DNA of 64,000 bases from Eunapius fragilis (GCA_963681505.1 OY811989.1:3585854-3649853), one strand, 5' to 3'; shown: positions 21,207 through 33,304, numbered from the stretch's first letter. Program-made: numbers and translations. The notes: generated from the letters alone by a model not told the origin.

Positions 21207-23907
21207 ACCCCAGTTAGGTAGTTGACAAAATCACGTACGCGGGTCCGTAAATAGTTGATCCAAAAGTACGTCAAAAATTTGTGAAATTTTGAGAAGTATA
21301 CAAAGAAGCGTAGAAACTTGCTCCGTTACTTGAGTGGCTTAGCCGACTTCATTGCTCGATCGTGGAAGGTAATTGGTTGTAGAATGCAGTGCGATTGCCT
21401 GAATTCAAGCTACTTCGCGATCCAACAATATCAGGCGCATTCAATTTATAGTAAAATTTTGCGAATGAATCTTGACTTTGTCTTTTGATGCACAATCACA
21501 GAATAGTAATTTTTATTTACTATAGGTTCAAGTTAATTACACTATAGAATTTCAGGAGATTTGGATGGTGCCCAAAGGGTGCTTTAATGGTCCAGGCGTT
21601 TTGTATTGGCCTGCTTGAAAACACAGATCATTTTATTTAAAAATACTATTTTTATGCTTCAGCATAATAGATTTGCTTATATTTCATATCTAAAAAGCTT
21701 AACCAAGTAGCTATTTTTTGTAACACGTTTTTTTGTTATTAAGTTGTGACAACTCTATTTATTACACACCCTATTCTTTGAAGCACATAGTTGTAAACCA
21801 AATCCACTTGAAGTGTTAGCAGAGTAGTCTATGTTTAGTGTTTTAGAATTTTAATAAGATGGTGCCCACACGGAGATATTATCAAGCCTTTTATTCATAT
21901 TTAATTATATGTGTACGCATGCATGCACAAAATAACGTTCCAATCTGCTTTGTTGCTATTCAGAATGAAGACTGTTCTTGATCTAGAGTGCCTCATTGAA
22001 GAGTATAAAAATGATTTATGTGAGTATGGTACCCTTACTGCTCTTGTATTAAGGAATGGGTTAGTTGTGTATATAAACTACAAATCAACCCAAATGAAAC
22101 AGCCAAGATAGTTGAAAAACTAGCAACAGAGCACATCAACCTAAAGGCATTGTGCACTTCCATTTGTCACTTGCTTCAAATTGTCAAGGATATGAAGAAG
22201 CACCTTTCTAGAGCTTGGGAAGATATTGTTTTGTATCTAAATCAGCCATTAGGACTTCCATTTGATAATCCCCAAAGTCCATACACATATCCAACCTTTT
22301 CACTTTCAGTTCATTCTGTACACAGCAGTCAACCAAGCACTTCCTGTCCCATGTCAACTAAGCCTAGATCAGACTGCAGTAATTGTGGAAAAAGAAGGAG
22401 TGCTACGGCAATTGCTCACTTCAAATAAAGCTCTCAAGGCTAAGCTCCGAGTACTTGCTGCTGTTAAAATGCAGAACTGCTATCTTTTTTAAAAAGTAAG
22501 CAGGAAGTCAACAATTGAAAAAAAAACTATGTTTTAAATTGCGAAGTGTGAAAAATGAAATGATGGCAAGTAATGCAATGGTTAAGAAGTTGACAGAGGA
22601 AAATGTGTTATTAAGAAATGAAAGCTGTCCGGCTGAAGTGACGTAATTAAAAAAATCACTGGTTGAATTAAGATATTCTTATCACAGATTAAAGAGTTTC
22701 CAGAACTGTCTGAGGCTCAGAAAAGTACAATACTAACTGTTATGTCAGATAGTTCATTCCTTAATGGCCTTTACTTTGAACATGTTTGGTATGTACATGA
22801 ACATAATGTACTCTATAATGGAATTTTTGTGAAACCTCTAACAAAATCTAAAATTCCAAACGTCATAGTCACATAACGTTATAATTACATCATATGGGCT
22901 ACTAGCAGATTATATTGCTGGTGACCTTAGGACTTAATCCGTGAACTTTTGGCATCAATTTATTGTCATTGCTAATGAGTTATTTAATAGTGACTTCATC
23001 TGTCTAGATTTTGCTTCATGTTTAACAGGTTTGAATCTTAATTTTAATGTCTAATGTCCTGGGCGTGCTCCGCGGTGCACGTTTGTACACCGCGGGGTAC
23101 GCAAAACAAAGTTTTTTGCATTCTGCCGTTTCAGCATTCTAGTGAAGTTTGACTGTTACGCCACATTGTATAAGACCTAACCTGCTTGGGCCAAATCATT
23201 GAAGGCCTAATACCGTTCGCTGCTCTTACAGCAACTTGTCACAGCGGAGGTATGCGAAACTTCCGGTACGTACGTTATTATTATTTTTTAATTACCACGT
23301 ACACTCGCCGTACAGTGTACCTCCGCTGTGGCGACTTGTTCTATTAACAGCGAAAGGTATTAGGCCTTCAAAGATTCAGCCCAAACTGATAAGGACTTAT
23401 ACAACGTGGCATAACAGTTAAACTTCACTAGAATGCTGAAACGGCGGATTGCAAAAAACTTTGTTTTGCGTACCCCGCGGTGTACAAACGTGCACCGCGA
23501 AGCACGCCCAGGATATTAGACATTAACTGTGCGTATACGGATCATATTGACCGTCTTTGTTATTTTGACTTATAATACATGAAAATCACATAATCAAGCA
23601 GTGTTAAGTGAATCTCTATGTATAATACTAGTCAGACTATGTGTGTTAAAGTTTTGGTTAAGGTTGCGCACTTATAAATATCTCTGTATTGAATAGAAAC
23701 ACAACCGGGACAGTTTTTGTTTTACGCATCCCATTCATTTGCGTACATTATCGATCGTTTTTATTTTCATCTTTAAAATTACGTGGTACTTGCATGGAGG
23801 TACATATTCGAACAAGTAAGATGTCGTTGAAATGCAGAAATTTTGCTCTCCAGTGGTATACAATTTATTGCGAAAAAATAAATTTGAAAAAATTGTCAAC
23901 TACCTAC
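21207..23907. mobile_element. 2.7-kb DNA transposon private to unit 2
   Basis: Terminal inverted repeats TAGGTAGTTGACAA (left) and TTGTCAACTACCTA (right) are flanked by an exact 7-bp duplication CCCCAGT. Unit 3 has the empty site GACCCCAGTACACAAC. Interior ORF fragments (LDLECLIEEYKNDLCEYG near 21,975; HINLKALCTSICHLLQIVKDM near 22,130; PELSEAQKSTILTVMSDSS near 22,700) may be remains of its own protein, which I do not recognise. A foldback element is nested at 23,046-23,524. Confidence 0.75.
23046..23524. mobile_element. Foldback element with about 230-bp arms
   Basis: The left arm begins AATGTCTAATGTCCTGGGCG and the right arm ends CGCCCAGGATATTAGACATT. The arms are imperfect reverse complements almost to the centre (CCGGTACGTACG...CACGTACACTCG). 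It contains CCGCGGTGCACG-type palindromes. No coding potential. It is nested in the 2.7-kb transposon. Confidence 0.75.
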
Positions 23908-24368
23908 CCCAGTACACAACAAGGAATCCACATGATCATACGTTTCCTATTGCTAGCTTTACAGAAAATCGTCCTTACGTAATGCTCTGAAGCAGATCTT
24001 GTCTGCACATTTTCAAACATGGTTTAAAACCATAGCTGATAAGGACATTTTCAATTTAATATGACCAAATGGTTTACCTTCTGATTTGTAATTGAGGTGA
24101 TCCAAACGAATGTTCATTAATGACGATTAGAATAATGTCAGAATTGATTTTAATAATGGTCCAGAAATAGTGAAGTAAAATCAAGGCAATGATATCAAGA
24201 TTTTGTGAACTTAATGTAATCAAAATAAACAATGGATAACTAATGCAACTTATAACTTACAGATCGTTCACTAATGCACATACAATGAATGTGGTATATT
24301 TTGGATTACAGTACATAGTTGTAATAATACAATGCCTGCTCACACATCACAAATTTTAACACCTCACA

Positions 24369-24752
24369 CAGGCGCGTAGGCAGCCATTTTACGCGTTGCC
24401 TGGAAACCCCCCCCCCCCCCCCCCCCCATTTTCCAAAATCTGTAAGAATACATATGTAGCCGTAATAAGTTAATTACACAGTAGCGTCATGGCTATATAG
24501 CGCTTATTTAAGCGATTTTAACAAGAGTCACTGAAAACACTTGGTTTCTGCAATCTAGACAAGAACAATGGTTTATATTACATCTGTTACTACACAATTA
24601 TGTTACGTTTTGTGACTTGAAAGTTACAAAGTGGCTAGGGTGGACCCCCAGACCCCGATGGGGGAGCTTACAGTGCTCCCCCATATCCCTTTGCTGGGTG
24701 TATGGGGATCCCTTGTGGAAACCCCCCCTCCCAAATCCTGCATACACCACTG
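24369..24752. mobile_element. hAT-like small transposon, shared with unit 3
   Basis: Left end CAGGCGCGTAGGCAGCC, right end CATACACCACTG, flanked by about 7-8 bp copies of TCGCACA. Unit 1 keeps the empty site (ACACCTCGCACATCAAG at 11,890). The unit 3 copy is 34,123-34,503. A poly-C run sits near the left end. Non-coding. Confidence 0.7.
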
Positions 24753-25149
24753 TCGCACATCAAGAAAATATAGGCCCTAATTCATTGAGATCTATACAAA
24801 CTGTTAGTGTCCTTAGCGTTACCCTATCGATCCATGCAACCGATCAGTAATAAGATTCACTCCAACCACTAATAGGGTTCACTCTGAACGCTCTGCTCCA
24901 TTACCGCGCCCAGAATTACGTTGCAAGCAAGCTAGGAGATTCTTCCAACAGTTATAAATCAAGCATTCTCATCTTACCTTGTGTGGATTCCAACTTACTA
25001 AGACACGACTAGCCTCTCCAACACCAAATAAGGTGATTTCTTGTCTCATGGCCTGTAGGTTGCTGCATGATACAGGTTGGTTCAGCTAGAGATCATGGCA
25101 CACGAGCACTTGGTAAGATCTGTTTGGCACAGTTTGCAACTTTCTTCAT

Positions 25150-25435
25150 ACTGGCGGACAGGGGGAGGGGGTTAAGGGGTTGCAAACCCCCCCCCCCCCC
25201 CCCCCCCCTTTATTTTTGTCTATTACATAACACACAGAGTTATGCATTAACCAAAGATCTATGTACACAAATGTCAGGAATGGCACCAAAAAGATCATTT
25301 CTCATGCATGCATATTCGTTATCTCCAAAACTTTTGTGCCACATCCCCTCCTGCACCCTCCCCTTTCATTGTCTCCACCTCTCCAACCCCCCCCTCCCCC
25401 CATCCCCCTTTGATTAAATCCTGGATCCCACCACT
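25150..25435. mobile_element. MITE, unit 2 copy of the 12,280 element
   Basis: Same insertion as at 12,280-12,542 with an expanded C-run (about 25,186-25,208). Confidence 0.6.
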
Positions 25436-26370
25436 GCTTCACTAGTATTGTACACAGACCATATTGAGTGTACTTGATGGACACACTCCACAAGTAGCCA
25501 TCTAGCACACATAGGTGGGTGGTTAATCATTTGCTGTTGCGTTCACATGCATAATCATGTCACATCTGTTGCCTACACTAGTAAGCTACATTGAACACAC
25601 CTTATTTGGTATTGGAGAGGCTAGTCGCGTTTTAGTAAGTTGCAAGGTAACGTGCGAATGTTTGATTTATAACTTTTGGAAGAATCTTCTAGCTTGCTTG
25701 CAATGTACGTTAATGTGATTCTGGTGCACTAATGGAGCGAAGCATTCAGAGTGAACCCTATTAGTGGCTGGAGTGAATCTTATTAGGAGTTGGAGGCATG
25801 GATCGACAGGGTAACACTAAGGACTGTAAAGTTGCGTCACGAACACTGGAAGCCCTCCTGATAGAGTGGACACTTATACAGCACAGTTATATTAGTGTAC
25901 CAAAAGATTCCCTCGAGTACAGCACACCTGCTGAAATATCCCATACACCAACAATAATGTCCGCATACATACAGTTCTAGAAGTGCAGGCCGCTCTGTAT
26001 TCAGAACCAAGTTAACACCTCATCCAGCTAGGTCTGGGTACTTAACTGTATGTCCTAACAAAGACACTAACATTTTATATAGATCTCAATAAAAAGGTCA
26101 TATTTTATTGATGTACAAAGTGTTGATGTACAAGCTGTCACTGTACTTGAATGCGCGCACTGTGCAGAGAGAACTTGATAAAAGTAAGCCTGTCACTGCA
26201 TAATGTTTTTCGAAGATGGCCCAGCCAAATGCTCAACAACTGAGCACAGACAGACGGAGTTTATTATTTCTTACTAGTTAGTATGTAAGCTGTTGTGCCC
26301 ACACAGCCCATATGCAAACCTCACTGCTTTAATCACTGCATTTCCCCCTCTGTATTGTACTAGTGAAGAA

Positions 26371-27393
26371 ATGGCCAATAGAGAGGAAGCACATCAGAGC
26401 CAACAGGTTGGAGAGGTATTGTCCTTAGGGATGGGAACACATCAGTGTGAACAATGTGGAAAGACATTTTCACGACAGTCACATCTGAAAATACACATGG
26501 TCACTCATACAGGGGAGAAGCCTTACCAGTGTGAACAATGTGGAAAGACATTTTCAGTACAGTCAAACCTGAAAAGACACATGCTCACTCATACAGGGGA
26601 GAAGCCACATCATTGTGAACAATGTGGAAAGACATTTTCAGTACAGTCACACCTGAAAACACACATGCTCACTCATACAGGGGAGAAGCCACATCATTGT
26701 GAACAATGTGGAAAGACATTTTCAGTACAGTCAAGCCTGAAAAGACACATGCTCACTCATACAGGGGAGAAGCCACATCAGTGTGAACAATGTGGAAAGA
26801 CATTTTCAGTACAGTCAAGCCTGAAAAGACACATGCTCACTCATACAGGGGAGAAGCCACATCAGTGTGCACAATGTAGAAAGACATTTTCACTACAGTC
26901 AAACCTGAAACAACACATGCTTTTTCATAGTGGGGAGAAGCTACATCAGTGTGTACAATGTGGAAGAGCATTTTTACAACAGTCACACCTGAAACGACAC
27001 ATCCACACTCATGCAGGGGAGAGGCCACATCAGTGTGAACAATGTGGAAAGAAATTTTCACAACCATCACACCTGAAAACACACATGCTCACTCATACCA
27101 AGGAGAAGCCACATCATTGTTCACAATGTGGAAAGACATTTGCACAACAGTCCCAGCTGAAAACACATATGCTCACTCATACAGGGGAGAGACCATTTAT
27201 CTGTTTTTGTAAGAAATCTTTCATGTCTATAACTGGATTAAAGTCCCACTGCCGAATACATTGTGATGAGAGGTTGAAATGCCAGAACAGAGGATGCTCC
27301 AGATCATTTTTATACTTGAAAGGGTTGATGTATCATCTCAGGTTCTGCAAACATAGCAGTGAGAGTGACAGGTCTTCCAGTGCCTATAGCTGA
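26371..27393 (+). CDS. C2H2 zinc-finger protein, unit 2 copy (9 canonical + 2 atypical fingers)
   Basis: 340 residues from ATG 26,371, preceded by the same acceptor-like ACTAG as in unit 1. Leader MANREEAHQSQQVGEVLSLGMG, then nine CX2CX12HX3H fingers with TGEKP-type linkers and the same two atypical C-terminal fingers (CFCKKSF...; CQNRGCSRSF...). The last six fingers are almost identical to unit 1. The first fingers differ mainly at helix residues (SRQSHLKIH, SVQSNLKRH, SVQSHLKTH). Probable nuclear DNA-binding protein; target unknown. An AATAAA lies near 27,471. Confidence 0.88.
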   Translation: MANREEAHQSQQVGEVLSLGMGTHQCEQCGKTFSRQSHLKIHMVTHTGEKPYQCEQCGKTFSVQSNLKRHMLTHTGEKPHHCEQCGKTFSVQSHLKTHMLTHTGEKPHHCEQCGKTFSVQSSLKRHMLTHTGEKPHQCEQCGKTFSVQSSLKRHMLTHTGEKPHQCAQCRKTFSLQSNLKQHMLFHSGEKLHQCVQCGRAFLQQSHLKRHIHTHAGERPHQCEQCGKKFSQPSHLKTHMLTHTKEKPHHCSQCGKTFAQQSQLKTHMLTHTGERPFICFCKKSFMSITGLKSHCRIHCDERLKCQNRGCSRSFLYLKGLMYHLRFCKHSSESDRSSSAYS

Positions 27394-28580
27394 CTGAGTC
27401 GGCATATGTTGTCATGTTTTTTTGGTATTGTATTATAAATTAATGTGGTGGTAAAAATACATATTTTAGTAATAAAAATAATAATACATAACATGCTGAA
27501 TTGGGTTGGAAACATATTGCACTGGTGGTAGAGAGTTAAGGAGCTTGAAGTGCACATGTAGCCACACACTTGTCCATTCACGAGAATGTCTGAATCCAAA
27601 GATATATTGCATGGCTCCTTAGGCCATCCTACTCACATTTTGCCTCATTAATACAATGGTCAAATGTGGAGGGCCTCTACTTTGCCAAGAAAATATATTT
27701 TAAGCTACATTCACTTGTTACAAACCAATACCAAGGAGAATATTACGTGTACATAAAAAAAGAAGAGAAAACACACACGCACACATAAAAAATTTTCAGC
27801 CTCGCCCACTGAATGCTGAAACTTAGCACGGGATAGCAAGGCTCTGGCATTGCAGTGAACTAGGGTGAGGTTCAGTTGTTAGGAAATTAAATGTTTGGTG
27901 TTATGCACACCTTGCATGCTACCTGAGAAACAGACCACAGGCAGAAATTAATTATAGCCAACTAAGGCAGAGAAAAGGGTGTCTAGGTGCTAATAACTCC
28001 ATCCTGATCGTGTTGTGATGTATACGTATTTGGGGTATGACAGGGATTCAAAAGACTGTTGTATTGTCATGACAACTTCGGGGACACATCCTTTGACAAA
28101 TCCTATAACATCCGATCCAGATGGCTTCTGACTATGTGATAGGGCCACTGGATGAGAACAACTGCAGGGTTACGCATCTCTGTTGTGTGGACATGAGGTT
28201 ATATTGGAAGTGTGGTCATAATGAGTTGCCTCAGCCATGTTCTCTTATAGAGGCCACTCTGCTGATTACTATAGAAGTAACAATGGATCTTACCTTGCAT
28301 TCACAGTGTTCTTCTGCTACTATGAATTGGTAATAACTAAAGCCCCCAGCCCCCCACTATGGTTTTGAAAGTTGTCTAAGCCTCTGCGTTTGGCCCTTGA
28401 ATGTCTTTTAGTCAAGAATCGACTGAAGATTACATTGATTTGTGGGTAAAGGAAAGGAAAGTATCATAATGGCAGAAATCAACAAAGCAGTCCCTGATCA
28501 TGTGGGTTGGCTGTGTTGACAAAATGTACTGTGATGTCCCCAAACATCCATGCTATGGTGCCTTAAGGTGTCAAGTTTTT
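27394..28580. other. Between ZNF and NuMA exon 26 copy, unit 2
   Basis: Close copy of the unit 1 interval without its GC-rich insertion. No gene recognised. Confidence 0.5.
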
Positions 28581-28732
28581 AAAATTTATGTCATAGTATG
28601 AACATTGATAGCATCCTTGCCCTGAATGGGTGGGATCAGCTTGTTATTTACAAACTAGTATCTAACTGTTAGTGAAAAATATATGCTGCACATGTATAGA
28701 AACACAAAGAATTTTTGATCCACAACAAATAT

Positions 28733-30253
28733 TCAATTGGTTGATGTTAATACTTTCTGTGCTCTTGCTAGCTGAGGCTTAGAAGGGGCCTTCTTGGATG
28801 GGCCAACAACTTTGGAGGCAGTAGTTGAACCTGGCAGAGGATGAACTTTCTTCTCCTTTTCCCTTGCCTCTTGTCTTTGGACCAGTCTTTTTGGCAGCTG
28901 AGGTGGCCTCTGGACACCATCCGATGAGAATGACACCTCAAAGGAAGTTCCAAGACCCATTGGTTCTCTGGTCACTTCTGGTCCCTTTGCATTTTCCTTT
29001 TCATCAAGGAACTCTCTCAGCTTCATTCCAGAGGGCATCGTGGTTAACCTTCTTGTGACAGCATGTTGTGGTAGTTCTTGTACTGGTGCACTCGGTGTTT
29101 GTGGTGCACTTAGTCGCCTCTTGGTTGGCACAGGGCTTCCAGCAGAGGGATCAACCTTATCCTTTAAAAGCTTCCGCTTCAGGGCTGTCTCGTCACTGGG
29201 GATATCGAACTGCATGGACTGGGGCCTGCTCCTGAGTCTGGCAGGCTGGGTACCTGCCTTGATACGCTCATCCGAAATGCTGGGACTCTGCACCTGCAGT
29301 TCCACTGGGTAGCTGGATTTGAGGTGAGGGAGGGTCTTTGTGTTCCTCCTCTGAAGTTCCCTGATCCGCTCAGCACTGTCCTCCTCCGGAATCGAGGGAA
29401 GCAGTGGTGCAGGTCTGTTAGGTGGCACACATGTGGCTTCCATGAGTACAGAAGACAGGAGTGTCTCCCTCCTTGAGACAGGATGAGTACCTTCATTGAA
29501 TACAACTGGTATACTCTCCTTCACGGCTGCATCAAAATTTCTGGAAAGGTGGCATACAATCCTCTCTTCTGCTATTGTCCGGCTGTTTGCATCACCGTCC
29601 TGCTTAGCAGCATGCTGGCAATGGATGGAAGGGTTATATGTGAGTGTCACATGATTCCTGCCATGTTCAATGTCCCGCAACCGTTGTTCAGCATAAGCCA
29701 ACTGAGCCTGGAGGCTCTTCACCTCTGCTGCAAGCTTATTGGTCTGCTTTTGTTCCTTCTCCAGTGATGAGCTCAGATTCCTCATATGTTCATCTCTTTC
29801 AGATTGGATCACTTTGATGTGTTGCGACATATTCTGGACCCTATCAGACTCTGCAAGGTAAGCTTCCTTGTATTGCAGCAGCTGCTGGACCTTTTCTGAT
29901 TCCTTCAAAAATGCCTCCTTGAATTCTGACAGCTGCTGAACCTTCTCCGACTCCTTTGTGTAAGCCTCCTTGTATTCAGACATCTGCTGGACTATCTCTG
30001 ACTCCCTGGCAAGTGCTTCCTTATACTCTGCACATGTTCTGTCTGCCTCGTGCTTCATTTCGTGAACGTGCTGCAATTCCTCATGAAACTGGCTCTGCCT
30101 CTTTAGCAGGGCACAGTTTTCTTTCTGGAGCTCACCACATTGTTTCTCATAAAGTCCAGCCTGTTGAGCAAGCTTGTCTTTTGATAAGGAAAGTTCCTTT
30201 CTACATTCAGAGCACTCATTCTCCAGCTTACAGATGGCATCATTGTGCATGGT
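28733..30253 (-). pseudogene. NuMA terminal exon copy, unit 2 (ORF intact)
   Basis: 1,521 nt, same length as unit 3 exon 26 and open throughout to the stop, with very few amino-acid differences (for example NEGTHPVSRRE against NEGIDPVSRRE). The acceptor CACACAG is kept. It retains the coiled-coil end, the LGN-binding-type motif and the basic tail. The exon itself is intact, but the adjoining exon 25 copy has lost one base, so a three-exon splice would shift the frame. It could only serve as an alternative terminal exon if joined directly to a phase-0 exon. Confidence 0.8.
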
Positions 30254-30508
30254 CTGTGTGATAACACAGGGAGCAATAACTAATGTTGCAGGATACATCT
30301 GCACAAAATTAAAATACACATTACATCACTAGCTACAACTGTATTTCATAGTCTAAAGTTACATTGCCCCGTGTTCCTAACATATCCAGTACATGTACAT
30401 TAGCCCTACATTAGTCCTACATGTATTACAACTTTATTGCTGCTTAACAAACAACTAGAAATACAACCTCCCCCCTCCCTCCATCCCTCACTAATTCATT
30501 CAGGTTAC

Positions 30509-30675
30509 CTTTTCATTATCCAGTTGTTCAGTGACCTTCTTTAGTTGTCCCTCTAGTGCCTTGCAATGCTCACGGTGTCTTGTGTTCTCATCTTGGAATT
30601 GACGATGAGTGAAGTTTAGTTCTGCCATGGCGTGGTTGTTAACAGCAACCTGACGCTGGGCATTGCAACCTCTAT
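30509..30675 (-). pseudogene. NuMA exon 25 copy, unit 2 (1-nt deletion)
   Basis: 167 nt instead of 168: GGGCATTGCAACC against GGGCATTTGCAACC in units 1 and 3. The loss lies just after the acceptor and shifts the frame for the rest of the exon. Splice borders are otherwise kept. Confidence 0.8.
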
Positions 30676-30819
30676 CTAATGAGTACATTGTTGGTGCACA
30701 TATCACGTACACCCATACATACACATCCACGCATCATGTACACAGAATACACATATATGTGCAACACACATGGCACATCAGATATGCATACACTGGCATA
30801 TAACACACATGCACTGTAC

Positions 30820-30999
30820 CTCTAACTGCAGCTTTGCATCAGTAAGGTTTTGGAGTTCATTTGTTGTGCGCTGGAGATCAGCCTGTAAGTTTTGCATAGT
30901 TATTAGACGTTCTTCTTCATGGGACTTGGCGTCTGACTCCAGCTTTGCTTGCTCATGTTCAATAGCAGCTGAGCGCGATTCTAATTCTCTACTTTTGGC
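30820..30999 (-). pseudogene. NuMA exon 24 copy, unit 2
   Basis: 180 nt, in frame, borders intact (GCAG acceptor, GTACAG donor). Encodes AKSRELESRSAAIEHEQAK-type coiled coil. Duplicates 39,647-39,826. Confidence 0.75.
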
Positions 31000-31744
31000 C
31001 TGCAATATTAAATGGAAAAGGTGAGAAATTATGCATTGTGTAAATAATAACTGAAGTCTCCAACAGCATCGAGGAAGTTTATTGCAACCTTACCAAATTA
31101 TTAATAAGCCGAAATATCATGGTCCATGCAGTAGTAGATAGGGTATTCTATCTGCTATTTTGGGATCTGATTTTATCACTGTGCCGAGTCCCAATTTTTC
31201 ACGTTGAAAGATGGTTCAATTTATTTTTAATTCAATTCTTGATTTTTTTTTCACCACTGTAATCAGTTTCTATCGGACATGAGGCATCCATAACAGAACT
31301 ACCGCATATTTTGTGTACTGTTCTCAAACTACCCATAAATTAAAAGTTTTTGCCCTTTCCACATGGCTTGTGTAAACATGTAAATAATTTAAGCAGCACA
31401 TGTTTTGCTGGCCTATACTGCCTGCTTGGTATAAAATAGCTATTTCAAGTAATAATTTGAGCCCAGATTCTTGAGTTGACATAGGAATATTCATTTTCTA
31501 GTAGTCCTTTTCTAATACGGAGGCGGTGCAAAGCAACTTCAAATTTAATCGTTGTGTTTTGCTACTTCATGTTGATATAACCCAATAACTTAGTAAACAT
31601 GTAGTTTGAGAAAACTGTGAAAATATGCGGGAAGTTGTTATGGATGCCTCAAATCTCATAGAAACCGATTTGTGTGTATGTTTTACATAGTATTCATTAA
31701 TAATATTTCCATTCTGCATATAATCCGTATATAACACCTTACAT

Positions 31745-32860
31745 AGAAAAATTCAATAGATATCCTGGAGGCCAAGGTTGGGAGCACATCTTGCCAATAA
31801 CGCTCTAGCAATGGCCCAAACCGGGGTGAAGTTCAGCCTGCTACATAGCTCAGTGAGCACCTTACCTTTGTGGGAAGAGGTGATGATGGCCGGGTGAGAA
31901 GCTAGGTGAGAGAAAGTAGATTGGGCTTCCCTACCCCAGTTTCCATAAGTCTCTACCGGAAGTGGGATACACACCCAACCCAGCTCTGAACACTTGGGGT
32001 CGTTTGTTCTATGCTTCCTGGCCTCCACCTCCTCCGCTGCAGCCTCTTCAGACAAGCTTGCTGCTGTTAGGATAGAAGGGATTAATAGAGAGGTCACTGT
32101 GATGTCAAGGGCAGCATGTTTCCCTCTCTCCCAATTGAGAACAAGTACATTCGCTGGCCGGGTACGGCTTAAGTCTGGTTAAATGCCACTGCCCGACTCT
32201 ACTCTCACTCCAAGATGGGCGATGGCAAACTCAACAATCACGTTATGCAGATGGTTATGGCGGGTAACGACATCACCACCCCGTTTCCATGTAATAGCGT
32301 GGTTGCCAAGGCGGTCAAGAGCTAAGCCAGGGCACAGAGAGCACGAGAAGCTTCTAGTCGTGTCTATCCCTAGCCACCATTGGATGGAGATTTGCAGTTC
32401 ATTAGGGTCAAGGTGTAGGTTAAGGCCAGGAAAAGGTGTGACCAGTAGCCAGGATGCAGCATGAGGTGCTGACACAGAAGCAAAGAGATCTACCGTGTGA
32501 GATAGGTGCGGATTCTGTGCATCACCAAAGCCAGAAGCACAAAGGGAGGCAATGTAGGCAGCTGAGGAGTGGTGGGAAACTGAGCAAAGCCCAAGACCTT
32601 CGTGTGACTCAGATTCAGTTGGGCCTGCTGCCATGCATGATCCGTAACTTCTACAGCTATACTCTGTGCAAAGCACTGCCTAACCTCAACATCAAACAGC
32701 TGAAGTGCCTCTGAGACGAAACTTGGCGGGGTAGCTCTAGCCAAATGGATTATTTTACAGTAGCTCCCACACAAACGAAGCAGAATCAAGGCAAACCTGA
32801 GGGTCCGATGCCCCTACTTATACCATTAATATGTAAATAAATGTGTGCAGAAAAAAAAGT
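31745..32860 (-). mobile_element. 5'-truncated non-LTR retrotransposon fragment, unit 2
   Basis: Same fragment as 18,985-20,095 and at the same site. It encodes SWLLVTPFPGLNLH, CSLCPGLALDRLGNHA, VVTRHNHL, then ASLSEEAAAEEVEARKH and VETYGNWGREAQSTFS. It is missing from unit 3, where intron sequence runs straight through (near 40,500-40,530). Confidence 0.7.
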
Positions 32861-33022
32861 GAAAATATTCTTTACCAAACTGAGTCAATTTCTAACTTGA
32901 AAAATTGAAGCCCTAAACCAGTGAATAAAATCGTAACCGCTAATGTCAGTGGGGTTCGTGATGGATCCTTCACAGTAAACAGTGTGTGAGTGTTTTCAGT
33001 TTCCTCGGGCGCCTGTCCAGAT

Positions 33023-33124
33023 CAGTGGCAGGTACCTTATATGAAAGGGGGGGGGGGGGGGGTTGCAACCCCCAACCCCCCCCCCCCCCCCCCCCCCCTT
33101 GTATCCGCCTCTGATCCGCCCTTT
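33023..33124. mobile_element. Small MITE in gag remnant, unit 3 copy
   Basis: Same insertion as at 20,252-20,369, with CAGAT on both sides and G-run/C-run interior. The adjoining zinc-knuckle remnant here carries a frameshift. Confidence 0.6.
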
Positions 33125-33304
33125 CAGATGGTCTCTCTGCATCCTTCCGTCCTCTGTTTGGAGCACTCCGACAAACCCAAGCCAAATGCCCAGGCTTTAC
33201 CGTTGTCGTAACAATTCTACACTGCTGGATAGTGTTGTTGTAGGCAGACATCCCCAGAGGCATGGACATACAATGCATAGCGGAGCTTGCCTTGCGTTGT
33301 GCCT

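Larger units (their letters stand above)
20171..32932. repeat. Triplicated segment, unit 2 (mosaic)
   Basis: The junction at 20,170/20,171 joins NuMA intron (AACCAGTGAATAATATC) to gypsy element A (GTAACCGCTAATGTCAGTG). The left half shares two insertions with unit 3 (about 20,252 and 24,369). The right half shares the LINE fragment and the ZNF 3' flank with unit 1. Private insertions: 20,530-20,811 and 21,207-23,907. Confidence 0.85.
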
